Shown: positions 25,289 to 34,399, numbered from the stretch's first letter. The stretch is DNA of 64,000 nucleotides from Fodinibius sp964490705 (GCA_964490705.1 CAZBCG010000001.1:186001-250000); one strand, 5' to 3'. Numbers and translations: made by a program. Notes: generated from the letters alone by a model not told the origin.

Positions 25289-28200
25289 GTGTATGCTATA
25301 TATAATTATTCTGAGAATAAGACGACTAATTTGATCCCCCTTTTCTTCTATGGGGGCAGGCTATTCCTGCTTGCGTTGCTGCTGGCATCCTGTGCTAATA
25401 ATCGCACATTTTATGCTGAGAAAATGCCGCTGCCAGAGCCTCCCTCTGATCGCCTGTTGTATTCGATCTTTTTGATTGGTGATACTGGAGATGCAACCGC
25501 GGATTTGCCCATACCTCCTCTGCGGGTACTCAAGCAACAATTGGCTGCCGCCGGAGAGCGCAGTGCCGTCGTATTTTTGGGGGACAATCTGTATCCGGAT
25601 GGGCTGCCGCATGAGGATGCTAAGAGTCGAACATCCCGGGAAAAAGCACTGGCTGTACAGCTCGATATGCTCCGCGATTATCCCGGCCAGATTGTTTTTA
25701 TCCCCGGCAACCACGACTGGGACAGTTCCGGCAAACAGGGGCTGCAGGCTGTAAATCGCATGGAGGAATTTGTAGAAGGATATCTGGATCGCGGCAATAT
25801 CTTTTTACCCGATGACGGTTTCCCCGGTCCCGTTGATCTAAAGTTGATGGATAAAGATGACGACCCGCAGCTGACGCGTGATATCCATCTCGTGATTTTG
25901 GATACTCAATGGTGGTTGCATCCCCATGAAAAATCGTTTGGCGATACCGGAGAATACGAGCTTGAAGATGGCGGTGACTTCATTAACGAGCTCACCGATA
26001 TCATGCGAAAACATCAAAACGATCATGTGGTGGTGGCCGCTCACCATCCGCTTTTTGCCAATGGAACGCACGGCGGTAATTTTCCGCTGATGAGGCACGT
26101 CTTGCCACCGGTCGGTGGTACGGCCTATGTGTTGTATCGAAAGTTTTTAGGCTATCCGCAGGATATTGCTCACTTCCGGTATCAATCCCTGAAAAAACAC
26201 CTGTTGCAAAGTTTCGACAAAGCCGAAAGCCTGGTGTATGCCTCGGGTCATCAGCACGTGTTACAGCACAATATTATTGCGGAAGGACGATACAGCAGGC
26301 ACCATGTGGTGAGCGGTTCGGGTTCAACGACGGATTATATAGCAAGGGGCGAAGGAGCCGAATTTGCATCAAATGATCGGGGCTTTTCTGTTATAAATTA
26401 CTACGCCGACCGATCGAGCTGGCTGGAATTTTGGAATGAAGACAATGAGCTGCTCTACAGATATCAACTGTTGCCGCCGGACGAAAATCCCTTTGTAGAA
26501 GTACAAAAAGATTCCCTGGTAACCCAACTAGACGATTCTGTAACGGTTGCTCCAAATCCCAAGTATGATCAGGTAGGCTGGGTTCATCGTGGAGTGTTGG
26601 GTGCTCATAATCGTGATCTTTGGTCGGTGCCGGTTGAGGTTCCAGTGTTTGATGTTTCATCGGTAAACGGTGGGTTGGATGTTATCAAAATGGGTGGTAC
26701 CGGGCAATCTACTACCCTGCGGCTGCAGGACAATGCCTGTCGTTCGTACGTGTTGCGCTCCATCGACAAAGAAGCCGCACGGGTCTGGGATCCTGTGCTC
26801 CGAAATACGCTGGCGAACGATTTGGCACAAGATCAGTTTTCTATGATCAATCCCTATGGTGCGCTAATGGTTCCTCCGCTGGCTGAGGCGGCGAGCATTT
26901 ATCACACCAATCCAACGCTGTATGCTATTCCCGATGACCCGAGGCTGGGCCGGTTTGCCGATACCGTGGGCGGGAAATTGGCTTTGTTTGAAGAACGTCC
27001 CGATGAGGACATGTCACACGCCCCGCATCTCAGTGGATCTGAAAACGTGATCAGCACACGCGACCTCTTTCGAGAATTAGACGCCGATATTGATCACCGG
27101 GTGGACCAGCGCATGATGCTGCGAAACAGGTTACTGGATATGCTGGTTGCCGACTGGGATCGCCACGAAGATCAGTGGCGCTGGGCGGCCTTTGAACCGG
27201 AAGATGGTAAAGGAAAAATCTATCAGCCCATCCCCCGCGACCGCGACATGGCTTTTGGCGTGATGAACGGGTTATTGCCGACTGTGGGTAAGACTACCTT
27301 CTTTTTAAACTATCAGGATTTTCGAGAGCACTATGGCAACCTAAAGGGATTAACCAAAAACAGTTTGCCGCTGACTCGTCGATTTACCAATCAGCTTACT
27401 AAACGAGATTGGTTAGCCATCGCGGACAGCATGCAGCAGGTCATCACCGATGACATAATCGAAGAAGCGGTTGCCCGCATGCCTGCCCCGATCATCGAAA
27501 AAGAGGGCCAATCCATCAAAAAAATACTTAAGCAACGTAGGGATAAACTGTCTGTTGTGGCCGAAAAATACTATGACCTGCTTGCGCGAGTGACCGACGT
27601 AGTAGGCAGTCATAAACGAGAGAAGTTTACAATATCGGCCTATCCCGCAGACAGCGTTCGCGTGCAGGTGATGAAGCTAAAAAAAGAGGGAACTTTGGGC
27701 TCCACCTATTTTGATCGCGTTTTCTATCGCCATGAAACCAAAGAACTCAGACTGTATGGGTTGGGCGGCGATGATATTTTTGAGATTGATGAACTTGCTT
27801 CCAATGTGATTAGCATTCGTATTGTCGGCGGGACCGGCAGCGATGAATTTACGGGAGCAGAACGCTCGGATGGACGAATCTATATTTATGATACTGCTGC
27901 GGGCAGCACATTACGAAATATCAACAACTTTAGGATACACACGTCTGGAAATCCTGAGATAAATCAGTATAAATACGGGTTTCGATACAATCGGATTGAT
28001 CCGCTGATTTATTTTGGATCCAACCGCGACGACGGGGTCTTTCTGGGTGGGGGAGTGCGGTTAGAACGTCACGGTTTTCGTAAAGATCCTGCGGCTGCGA
28101 TTCACCGAATCCGAGGCAATTTTGCCCTGGAAACCGAGGCCTTTAATATCCGGTATGATGGGCATTTTGCCGGGATAGCCGGTGAGTGGGACGGGCTGCT

Positions 28201-29026
28201 GAAGATGGATATGTTGCTGCCGAATAACATCCGAAACTTCTATGGCTTGGGAAATGAAACCGCTGACAGCACCCGGAATGATGATTTTTACCAGGCTCGG
28301 TTGTGGCAATATAAGATTCAACCGATGCTCCAGAGAGCGCTGGTGACGGGCGTAACATTATCGGTCGGACCGTTTTTCCAGGTCACGAAAGTTCGTGAGG
28401 ATGAAGGGCGGTTCGTCGGACAGCCGCAGGCAGGGATATCCCCAAGCAGCTTCGATGATCAGTGGTTTGTAGGATTACAGGCGAATTTGGGGCTGGCAAG
28501 TGTGGATAGTGAAATTAATCCCCGCCAGGGATTTCGATGGAATAATAATATGAATGTAAATCTGGGGATCAGAAATATCAGTAAAACGTATAGCTCAGCG
28601 GCTTCTGCTGTTTCGATGTATTGGTCACCCGTTTGGAATCCCCAGTTAACAGTAGCTACTCGATTTGGGATTGCACACAACTGGGGTGCATTTCCATTCT
28701 ACAAATCAAACACCTTGGGTGGAAAAAATACGCTGCGTGGATTGTTGAGCAATCGCTATGCCGGTCGTACGCGATTTGTAAATAATATAGAAACCCGCGC
28801 TAAGCTACTGGATTTTCAAAACTATTTACTGGGCGGCGAAGCAGGGGTGCTGGCCTTTTTTGATCACGGTAGAGTGTGGACTGATGATGAAGAATCAAGC
28901 CGTTGGCACTACGGCGCGGGCGGCGGCCTGTGGGTGAGCCTGTTTAACATGACGGTAATTCGTGGCAGTATTGGTTTTTCGGAGGGCAGTTATAATATGC
29001 TGATTGGAGCGGGATTTTTCTTCTGA
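25289..29026 (+). CDS. Large lipoprotein with metallophosphatase, kinase-like and outer-membrane barrel regions
   Basis: About 1245 residues. A lipobox (LLLASC) near residue 35 is followed by a calcineurin-like phosphoesterase domain with all metal motifs: GDTGD (near 65), GDNLYPDG, GNHDW, AHHPLF and SGHQH. The middle part contains VADWDRHEDQWRW (D622-W634) and PIPRDRDMAF (647-656), which resemble the catalytic loop and metal Asp of atypical kinases. The last 300 residues are an Omp85-type surface-antigen barrel (GGKNTLRGLLSNRYAG, ending GAGFFF). It should sit in the outer membrane with the phosphatase on one face. The start is GTG at 25289; an in-frame TTG at 25331 is an alternative. Its substrate is unknown. 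Confidence 0.8.
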   Translation: MYAIYNYSENKTTNLIPLFFYGGRLFLLALLLASCANNRTFYAEKMPLPEPPSDRLLYSIFLIGDTGDATADLPIPPLRVLKQQLAAAGERSAVVFLGDNLYPDGLPHEDAKSRTSREKALAVQLDMLRDYPGQIVFIPGNHDWDSSGKQGLQAVNRMEEFVEGYLDRGNIFLPDDGFPGPVDLKLMDKDDDPQLTRDIHLVILDTQWWLHPHEKSFGDTGEYELEDGGDFINELTDIMRKHQNDHVVVAAHHPLFANGTHGGNFPLMRHVLPPVGGTAYVLYRKFLGYPQDIAHFRYQSLKKHLLQSFDKAESLVYASGHQHVLQHNIIAEGRYSRHHVVSGSGSTTDYIARGEGAEFASNDRGFSVINYYADRSSWLEFWNEDNELLYRYQLLPPDENPFVEVQKDSLVTQLDDSVTVAPNPKYDQVGWVHRGVLGAHNRDLWSVPVEVPVFDVSSVNGGLDVIKMGGTGQSTTLRLQDNACRSYVLRSIDKEAARVWDPVLRNTLANDLAQDQFSMINPYGALMVPPLAEAASIYHTNPTLYAIPDDPRLGRFADTVGGKLALFEERPDEDMSHAPHLSGSENVISTRDLFRELDADIDHRVDQRMMLRNRLLDMLVADWDRHEDQWRWAAFEPEDGKGKIYQPIPRDRDMAFGVMNGLLPTVGKTTFFLNYQDFREHYGNLKGLTKNSLPLTRRFTNQLTKRDWLAIADSMQQVITDDIIEEAVARMPAPIIEKEGQSIKKILKQRRDKLSVVAEKYYDLLARVTDVVGSHKREKFTISAYPADSVRVQVMKLKKEGTLGSTYFDRVFYRHETKELRLYGLGGDDIFEIDELASNVISIRIVGGTGSDEFTGAERSDGRIYIYDTAAGSTLRNINNFRIHTSGNPEINQYKYGFRYNRIDPLIYFGSNRDDGVFLGGGVRLERHGFRKDPAAAIHRIRGNFALETEAFNIRYDGHFAGIAGEWDGLLKMDMLLPNNIRNFYGLGNETADSTRNDDFYQARLWQYKIQPMLQRALVTGVTLSVGPFFQVTKVREDEGRFVGQPQAGISPSSFDDQWFVGLQANLGLASVDSEINPRQGFRWNNNMNVNLGIRNISKTYSSAASAVSMYWSPVWNPQLTVATRFGIAHNWGAFPFYKSNTLGGKNTLRGLLSNRYAGRTRFVNNIETRAKLLDFQNYLLGGEAGVLAFFDHGRVWTDDEESSRWHYGAGGGLWVSLFNMTVIRGSIGFSEGSYNMLIGAGFFF

Positions 29027-29110
29027 GGTGGTAATACAAAACCTTGAAATTGGTTCAACAACCGGGAATTCGTACTATTGTTATTGAGAAACAAATAAAG
29101 GATGGTAATT

Positions 29111-29737
29111 ATGGAAAATGATGAGCAAAAAAAGGCTGCTGAGAAACAGCAAGAGAGTCAGCCGAATCAAAAAAATAAGGAATCAAACGATGATGAGATT
29201 AAGTACGGCTCCCTCAAGCGAGGGGTATCAGATATGTTCCGGACTTCTTATCGTAATCATGTAGAGCTTAGCGCTATTGCGGATACCAAGTCGAATATCA
29301 TGATCACCGTCAATGGAATTATCATCTCCATAATTATTGCTGAAATAGCGGATGAAATTACCGCTACCCCATGGTTGCTTATGCCCATGGGAGCAATTCT
29401 GTTGACGTGCTTGATTTCGTTGGTGTATTCAATACGGGCAGCACGTCCGCGCGTAAGCAGTGAAAATTATACGCTTGAAGATGTGCGCAAAAATCGGGCT
29501 AACATACTGTTTTTCGGCAATTTTTATACCATGGAGCGCAACGAATTTGTAGAAGGGATTGAGGAGCTGATGTCTGATAGTGAGCGACTCTATGACAGCA
29601 TGGCCCGCGACTTACACAGCCTGGGACAAGTGTTGGCACGGAAGTATGAGTTGCTGAAAGTAGCTTACGATGTATTTATGTACGGGGCTATTGTTTCGGT
29701 GGTCTGCTTCTTGGTCGTCTATATTGCTATGGCCTAA
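29111..29737 (+). CDS. PycTM (DUF5706) Pycsar effector-family membrane protein
   Basis: About 208 residues. After a charged, Gln/Glu/Lys-rich tail comes the family core LKRGVSDMFRTSYRNHVELSAIADTKSNIMITVNG, then two membrane helices, the cytosolic stretch NILFFGNFYTMERNEFVEGIEELM, and a last helix (VFMYGAIVSVVCFLVVYIAM). In Bacteroidota this module is often fused to an HD phosphohydrolase, which is absent here. Characterised PycTM proteins respond to cyclic pyrimidine nucleotides and damage the membrane during phage infection. I start at the second ATG (29111), which has AAAGGA 9 bp upstream; the ATG at 29102 is the alternative. The cyclase at 23237 is two genes away. Confidence 0.8.
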   Translation: MENDEQKKAAEKQQESQPNQKNKESNDDEIKYGSLKRGVSDMFRTSYRNHVELSAIADTKSNIMITVNGIIISIIIAEIADEITATPWLLMPMGAILLTCLISLVYSIRAARPRVSSENYTLEDVRKNRANILFFGNFYTMERNEFVEGIEELMSDSERLYDSMARDLHSLGQVLARKYELLKVAYDVFMYGAIVSVVCFLVVYIAMA

Positions 29738-29744
29738 GTGAGAC

Positions 29745-30164
29745 TCACTCTTCGAAGTGTTCTAAAAATTCGAAGGGTGTAAATACTGGGAGGGATGACT
29801 TCTTAAAGTCAGATGTGTTACGAGTAACGATGGCATCACAATTTGTATGCACAGCACTCTGATATTGGATAGCATCTTCAAAATCTTTCCATTCTGCATT
29901 GAGGGTCCAATCAATCATTTCACCGGATAAGTCTGTTATATCTACAAGTGTGCGCAGGGAGCTTAACTCTGATGTAATTGCAGATGCCGAGTGAAATTTC
30001 TGGAGGATATAAAACATATTTGAGAACGACTCGGGACTTACAACAGCAGACACCGAACTGTTTTCGATGGTCCAAAACAATTTATTTGCCCGTCCCGCAT
30101 ATGGTTTTCTCCCTGTAATGAAATCCAGACAAACATCACTGTCAATCAGTATCTTTTGCATCAT
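29745..30164 (-). CDS. PIN-domain toxin (VapC-like ribonuclease)
   Basis: 139 residues of the PIN fold: the first acidic site in ILIDSDVCLDFI (D8), a central Glu in SPESFSNMF, the Asp/Glu cluster WKDFEDAIQYQSA and the final CDAIVTRNTSDF. PIN toxins are Mg2+-dependent ribonucleases that cut tRNA, rRNA or mRNA. The gene overlaps the end of the upstream antitoxin gene by 23 bp, so the pair is translationally coupled. It is convergent with the PycTM gene, with only 7 bp between the stop codons. Confidence 0.88.
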   Translation of the reverse strand: MMQKILIDSDVCLDFITGRKPYAGRANKLFWTIENSSVSAVVSPESFSNMFYILQKFHSASAITSELSSLRTLVDITDLSGEMIDWTLNAEWKDFEDAIQYQSAVHTNCDAIVTRNTSDFKKSSLPVFTPFEFLEHFEE

Positions 30165-30417
30165 AGTCGTATTTTTCTTCCAGTGCTTCAGCTAATAACT
30201 TCTTATAATTTTTGTTTTTGGCTTCCCCCGAAATGGGTAAGCTGCCACTTAATTTTGCGGTAGTTGAGCCTGCGGGCGGAGTCCATTCCTCTTTTTCTGA
30301 TATTTGATCAAGGAATTCTTCTACCATTTGAGATACGCTTTTCCCAACCTTTTTGGCATGACGCTTGGCCCGCTCTTTCGTTTCTTTTTCTATAGTAAGA
30401 GTAAGCTTGGATTTCAT
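30142..30417 (-). CDS. Antitoxin of the PIN toxin (DUF6364/ribbon-helix-helix type)
   Basis: 91 residues. The N-terminal MKSKLTLTIEKETKERAKRHAKKVGKSVSQMVEEFLDQI has the beta-strand plus two helices of ribbon-helix-helix antitoxins (DUF6364 type). The remainder is a flexible toxin-binding tail. The upstream inverted repeat at 30444-30491 is the natural autorepression site. Confidence 0.85.
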   Translation of the reverse strand: MKSKLTLTIEKETKERAKRHAKKVGKSVSQMVEEFLDQISEKEEWTPPAGSTTAKLSGSLPISGEAKNKNYKKLLAEALEEKYDYDAKDTD

Positions 30418-30443
30418 AGCAACCGATTCTTTTGGTTAGATAA

Positions 30444-30491
30444 CACGTATCAACGTAATAAAAGCACGTATATTTTGCGATTTGATACGTG
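30444..30491. promoter_or_regulatory. Operator region of the toxin-antitoxin operon
   Basis: CACGTATCAA (30444-30453) and TTGATACGTG (30482-30491) are perfect inverted arms. A third CACGTAT box lies between them at 30465-30471. The region is just upstream of the antitoxin start at 30417 and fits a ribbon-helix-helix operator. Confidence 0.7.
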
Positions 30492-30492
30492 A

Positions 30493-31935
30493 TCAAGAGG
30501 TGCCCAGCTCTTCAATCTTCTCCCGCAATACGTCCAGCATCAAGTTGATATCATCGAGATGTGTGCGGAAATTCAATACAGCCAGCCGCAGATAGGTTGT
30601 TCCATCAATTTCGGTTGAGGAAAGAAACACACGACCATCCTGATGGATCGCATCCACCAGTTTTTTATTGAATTTGTTGGCATCTCCGGAATCAGGGACG
30701 TACCGAAAAAACAGCACCGAAAGTTCCGGCTCGGGCCCTATCTCGATATTTTCAATCTCCTGCACTTGCTGGTAGAAATAACGAGTCAGCAGCAGTTTTT
30801 CATCCAGCGCGGCCCGAAATGGTGAAACGCCAAACAGCTGCAGGGGCAACCACATCCGCAGGCCGCGAAAGTGCTTCGAGAGCTCGGGAGAAAGATCCGC
30901 AGGCGATGCCTCTTCGGTAGCTTGATAGGTATCCTGCATATAATTAGCTGTCATATGCTGGGAGTCGTAGAGCTTTTGCCCGTTGCGTACCAGCAGCGCA
31001 CCCGATCCATAGGGTAAAAACAATCCCTTATGGGGATCGATGGTAGCAGAATCCGATCGGTTGATGCCTTTCATTACCTGTTGCCCGTGTTCCGTAAGCA
31101 AGAAAAATCCGCCGTAAGCAGCATCAACGTGAAACCAGAGGTCGTGGTCATCGGCAACATCAGCAATATCGTTGAGCGGATCTACGGCGCCAAGGTCGGT
31201 GGTGCCGGCTGAGGCAAAAATAGTGAGCGGAATACGTCCCTCTTTTTTATCAACGTTAATCTGTCTGTTGAGTTCTTGGGATCGCATTCGGTAGCGGTCA
31301 TCCATGGGAATGGTACGGATCGTTGCCCCGCGGAGGCCGGCAAAATTGATTGCTTTAATTACGCAGTGATGGACCTGTTTCGTGGTATAGATAACAGCTT
31401 TGTCAAAATTACGAACCGAAATTCCCGCGTCGTCGCGAGCGACCACGAGCCCAATCAAATTGGCAATAGATCCGCCTGAAGTCAGATTTCCTGATGCTTC
31501 TTTGGGATATCCGAGCAGGTTACACATCCAGCGGATACACATATTTTCGATGCGGACAGCGCCGGGCGAAGAAAAAAACACTCCGGCATAGCGGTTGGTG
31601 ACGGCCGCCAGGTAATCGGCAATGGCTGAGGGATACAATCCGCCGCCCGGAATGTATCCGGCATGCCGACCCGAAGCGGGATTCAATCCCTGCGAATCGA
31701 CTTCAGAATCGAGGATTTCGAGCAGTGCCTCAAAATCAGCAGGCTCATCATCAATAGGAATATCATAAACACCTTTGCCCATGTTTTCAGAATCTACATA
31801 AGCGGGCTTTTCGGCAAGTGATGATAAAAAGCTGTCTCCGTATTTTTGAGCTTTATTTAATAACGCGTGGCGGTCTTGGGAGGTAGTTTCAAGTTTTTGG
31901 GCTTGTCGTTCGAGTTCTTTGATCTGCTGTTTCAT
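30493..31935 (-). CDS. PLP-dependent group II decarboxylase (aromatic amino acid/glutamate type)
   Basis: 480 residues from the chosen start. The PLP-binding lysine lies in ATIDPHKGLFLPYGSGALLV, and other family landmarks are SGGSIANLIGLVVARDD, FASAGTTDLGAVDPL and WFHVDAAYGGFFLL. These identify the pyridoxal-dependent group II decarboxylases, which release CO2 from tyrosine, DOPA, tryptophan, histidine or glutamate. Substrate cannot be read directly. An in-frame start at 32001 would add 22 residues, but these cover a palindrome (31956-31985) and are poorly conserved in type, so I use M23 (ATG at 31935). Confidence 0.85.
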   Translation of the reverse strand: MKQQIKELERQAQKLETTSQDRHALLNKAQKYGDSFLSSLAEKPAYVDSENMGKGVYDIPIDDEPADFEALLEILDSEVDSQGLNPASGRHAGYIPGGGLYPSAIADYLAAVTNRYAGVFFSSPGAVRIENMCIRWMCNLLGYPKEASGNLTSGGSIANLIGLVVARDDAGISVRNFDKAVIYTTKQVHHCVIKAINFAGLRGATIRTIPMDDRYRMRSQELNRQINVDKKEGRIPLTIFASAGTTDLGAVDPLNDIADVADDHDLWFHVDAAYGGFFLLTEHGQQVMKGINRSDSATIDPHKGLFLPYGSGALLVRNGQKLYDSQHMTANYMQDTYQATEEASPADLSPELSKHFRGLRMWLPLQLFGVSPFRAALDEKLLLTRYFYQQVQEIENIEIGPEPELSVLFFRYVPDSGDANKFNKKLVDAIHQDGRVFLSSTEIDGTTYLRLAVLNFRTHLDDINLMLDVLREKIEELGTS

Positions 31936-31955
31936 AGATGGCTTAATTTTAAAAA

Positions 31956-31985
31956 AGTTTCCTACACTTCGAAGTGTCGGAAACT
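31956..31985. promoter_or_regulatory. Palindrome upstream of the decarboxylase gene
   Basis: AGTTTCC and GGAAACT flank ACACTTCGAAGTGT, giving a nearly perfect 30-bp palindrome (one mismatched pair). It lies 20 bp before the decarboxylase start and 75 bp before the divergent htpX start, so it may be an operator for either gene or a dispersed repeat. Confidence 0.5.
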
Positions 31986-32060
31986 TAGTGCTGGAAAACA
32001 AAGTGATGATTTTTACGTTTAACAGGTAGAAAAAATAACTGTAAAATTTTGACGATCGTT

Positions 32061-32927
32061 ATGAATAAAAATAGTTTGCGAACGGTTTTTCTGATGACGC
32101 TAGCCGCCGTGCTTTTTATGCTGGTGGGGCAAGTGTTGGGTGGTTCTACGGGATTGATTATTGCCTTTATCGTGGCAATGATCATGAATTTCGTTAGCTA
32201 CTGGAAATCCGATAAAATGGTCCTGCGGATGTATAAGGCGCAGGAAGTGGATCGGAACTCTCATCCCAAACTTTATGGGATGATTGAAGAGCTGGCTCGA
32301 AAAGCGGAGCTGCCCATGCCGGCGGTCTATATTATTCCGCAGGATCAGCCGAATGCTTTTGCAACGGGACGAAATCCCGAACACTCTGCGGTAGCTGTGA
32401 CGCGTGGTATTTTGGAAACTCTGGATGAGCGGCAGCTTCGCGGTGTGATTGCCCATGAGCTGGCACATATTCAGAATCGGGATATTCTCACCCAAACGAT
32501 CGTTACTACCGTGGTGAGTGCGCTCACCATGATGGCACAATTCGCTTATTTTATCCCGATGGGTGGCGGCGATCGTGATTCCAATCCGCTGGTGGCATTG
32601 ATCGTTTTGATTACCGCACCTATTGCGGCTATGATGCTGCAGGCGGCTGTCAGTCGAACGCGGGAATATGAGGCTGATCGTGTGGGTGCTGAGATCAACG
32701 GGGAGCCCCAGCAGCTGGCGTCGGCATTGCAGCGCATCGAAAAAGCGGCCGAGCAAATTCCCATGAATGTGTCGGATACGGCCATGCGATCAACATCGCA
32801 CATGTTCCCGGTGAACCCATTTAGCGGTGGACGATTCATGAGCTTGTTTTCGACCCATCCCGAAACCGATGATCGCGTGGAGCGCCTGATGCATATGGCC
32901 CGAACCGGCGAATATCAGTTTGATTAA
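32061..32927 (+). CDS. htpX: HtpX-like zinc metalloprotease
   Basis: About 288 residues from the ATG at 32061. Two N-terminal membrane helices (SLRTVFLMTLAAVLFMLVG, STGLIIAFIVAMIMNFVS) precede the M48 peptidase domain with zinc site HELAH (about residues 132-136) and the downstream Glu in SRTREYEADRVGAE. Two more hydrophobic segments lie between. HtpX degrades misfolded inner-membrane proteins and is usually stress-induced. It is divergent from the decarboxylase gene. Confidence 0.92.
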   Translation: MNKNSLRTVFLMTLAAVLFMLVGQVLGGSTGLIIAFIVAMIMNFVSYWKSDKMVLRMYKAQEVDRNSHPKLYGMIEELARKAELPMPAVYIIPQDQPNAFATGRNPEHSAVAVTRGILETLDERQLRGVIAHELAHIQNRDILTQTIVTTVVSALTMMAQFAYFIPMGGGDRDSNPLVALIVLITAPIAAMMLQAAVSRTREYEADRVGAEINGEPQQLASALQRIEKAAEQIPMNVSDTAMRSTSHMFPVNPFSGGRFMSLFSTHPETDDRVERLMHMARTGEYQFD

Positions 32928-32947
32928 AAATATAGATAGAAATTATA

Positions 32948-32983
32948 AACCCTCAGGGTTCTCAAGACTCGGAAGGTTTTTTT
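32948..32983 (+). terminator. Probable terminator after htpX
   Basis: AACCC-TCA-GGGTT (32948-32960) and a further AAGG-TTTTTTT stretch follow the htpX stop. It can pair as an imperfect hairpin before a run of seven T. Confidence 0.5.
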
Positions 32984-33003
32984 AGTGTCAAAAGAAGATA
33001 ATG

Positions 33004-33996
33004 TTAGTTCGAGGTGTTTTCTTTTTGCTTGGATGGTGGAGTAAACAGGGTCACCTTGTGTTTTACAGCATCAACGGTTTGGAGGTAATGATAGATTGCT
33101 TCCAGGTCTTGGTCCGACATCCCCGCATACATCTGCCACGGCATTAGCGTATTCATGTCGCCTTTCTTGACATCCCGCAGCGAATCGGTCGGCACATCGT
33201 ATTGCTTAAACTGATTGACAAACATCTCTTTGGTCCAGCGGCCTATGCCGGTTTCTTTGTCGGGGGTGATATTTGCCGACCGGATCGTGCCGAATGGCAT
33301 CTTGTATTCAAATCCTCCGGCCAGGTACATGCCTTCGATATCTGCTCCCTGCTTTTGCGGGGTGTGACAATCGGTACAGCCCGCAATTGAAATCAAATAC
33401 TTGCCGTACTTGATCGTATTTTCTGGATTTGGGCGCTCCATGGGATCGGCGGGCTGAGGATCAGTCCGGAGTAAAATATTTACCGGAAAGTTGGGCTTTG
33501 ATGCTGGTGGCTGGTAATCAATAGGTTCCAGGGTGCGGATGTAAGCAATAATGGCTTTCACATCATCGGGATCCATCTTACTGTATCCAGGATAAGGCAT
33601 GAGAGGAAATAATGCTTTCCCGTCTTTGGTTACGCCCGTGGTGATGGCACGATAAATCTCCCCGTCGGTCCAGTCTCCCAGATTATGTGGCGTAATGTTT
33701 TTGGAATAAAATGTGCCGGGCAGGCCCATATCTTCAGTAAATGCATCACCGCCTTTGCCAAAGGTTCCCGGGACAATAGGGCCCGAAAACTTATCGAAGT
33801 TTCGCGTCGAGTGACAATCCATACAAACGGAAACGTGATTGGCCAAATATTTTCCGCGTTCTATCTGTTGCTGGGTCCCCTCAACGGAGATGTCGGGCGG
33901 CGGACCCACATCAGGATAAGCCGTAAATAGATATGCGACAGCGCCACCCATTCCCACTACGATTATTGCAACAGCCCATAAAATTATTTTCTTCAT
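33004..33996 (-). CDS. Dihaem c-type cytochrome
   Basis: 330 residues with an N-terminal membrane anchor (MKKIILWAVAIIVVGMGGAVAYLF) and two haem c sites, CMDCH near residue 58 and CTDCH near 208, each starting a cytochrome c fold. Likely Met ligands occur in PLMPYPGYS and NTLMPWQMYAG. The protein should be membrane-anchored and periplasmic, shuttling electrons, and resembles the cytochrome subunits of alcohol or sugar dehydrogenases. No dehydrogenase gene is next to it. Confidence 0.87.
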   Translation of the reverse strand: MKKIILWAVAIIVVGMGGAVAYLFTAYPDVGPPPDISVEGTQQQIERGKYLANHVSVCMDCHSTRNFDKFSGPIVPGTFGKGGDAFTEDMGLPGTFYSKNITPHNLGDWTDGEIYRAITTGVTKDGKALFPLMPYPGYSKMDPDDVKAIIAYIRTLEPIDYQPPASKPNFPVNILLRTDPQPADPMERPNPENTIKYGKYLISIAGCTDCHTPQKQGADIEGMYLAGGFEYKMPFGTIRSANITPDKETGIGRWTKEMFVNQFKQYDVPTDSLRDVKKGDMNTLMPWQMYAGMSDQDLEAIYHYLQTVDAVKHKVTLFTPPSKQKENTSN

Positions 33997-34083
33997 CAGT
34001 ACCCCCTATCCCCCAATGTGTAATGAATTCTCTTGTAATAAATCAAAACTAATGTAAACAGGGAGAGGATAAAATCACAAAAT

Positions 34084-34296
34084 TTATCCTTCGCTGTTGT
34101 TGTACTGTTCGTTATAAGCGTTTTTGATGCGCTGATTCATATGGCGCTTGTAGTTCTTATACTCATATTTGCGCACGATAAACTCCGATCGGTAATTGCC
34201 GTCGTTACATATTACATTAAGTTTTTCGGGATGATCGGTTTCGGTGATTTCAACTTCGATGGATCCCAGTTTATATGAATCTACAACAGAGCTCAT
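34084..34296 (-). CDS. Small hypothetical protein
   Basis: 70 residues, hydrophilic, with predicted strands at the start and a basic, Tyr/Asn-rich helix at the end (KYEYKNYKRHMNQRIKNAYNEQY). No family recognised. Codon use is like that of neighbouring genes, which supports a real gene. Confidence 0.5.
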   Translation of the reverse strand: MSSVVDSYKLGSIEVEITETDHPEKLNVICNDGNYRSEFIVRKYEYKNYKRHMNQRIKNAYNEQYNNSEG

Positions 34297-34399
34297 AGCT
34301 AAATTTCTTGGTTTTCGTCTAAAATACAGACATTCCAGCTCTTTTTTTAATTGTGGATTTGATTGTCAATCCAAAATGAATTTACCGCATAGATCATGA

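Noticed and set aside
23237..29737. A standard Pycsar anti-phage system
   Set aside because: The cyclase carries TolB-like and TPR domains, a 3.7-kb unrelated gene separates it from the PycTM gene, and PycTM-type modules are widespread in this phylum outside defence loci. Kept only as a speculative signalling cluster.
32100..32756. A 218-codon open frame antisense to htpX
   Set aside because: His/Arg-rich shadow of a clear HExxH protease gene, with no domain pattern.
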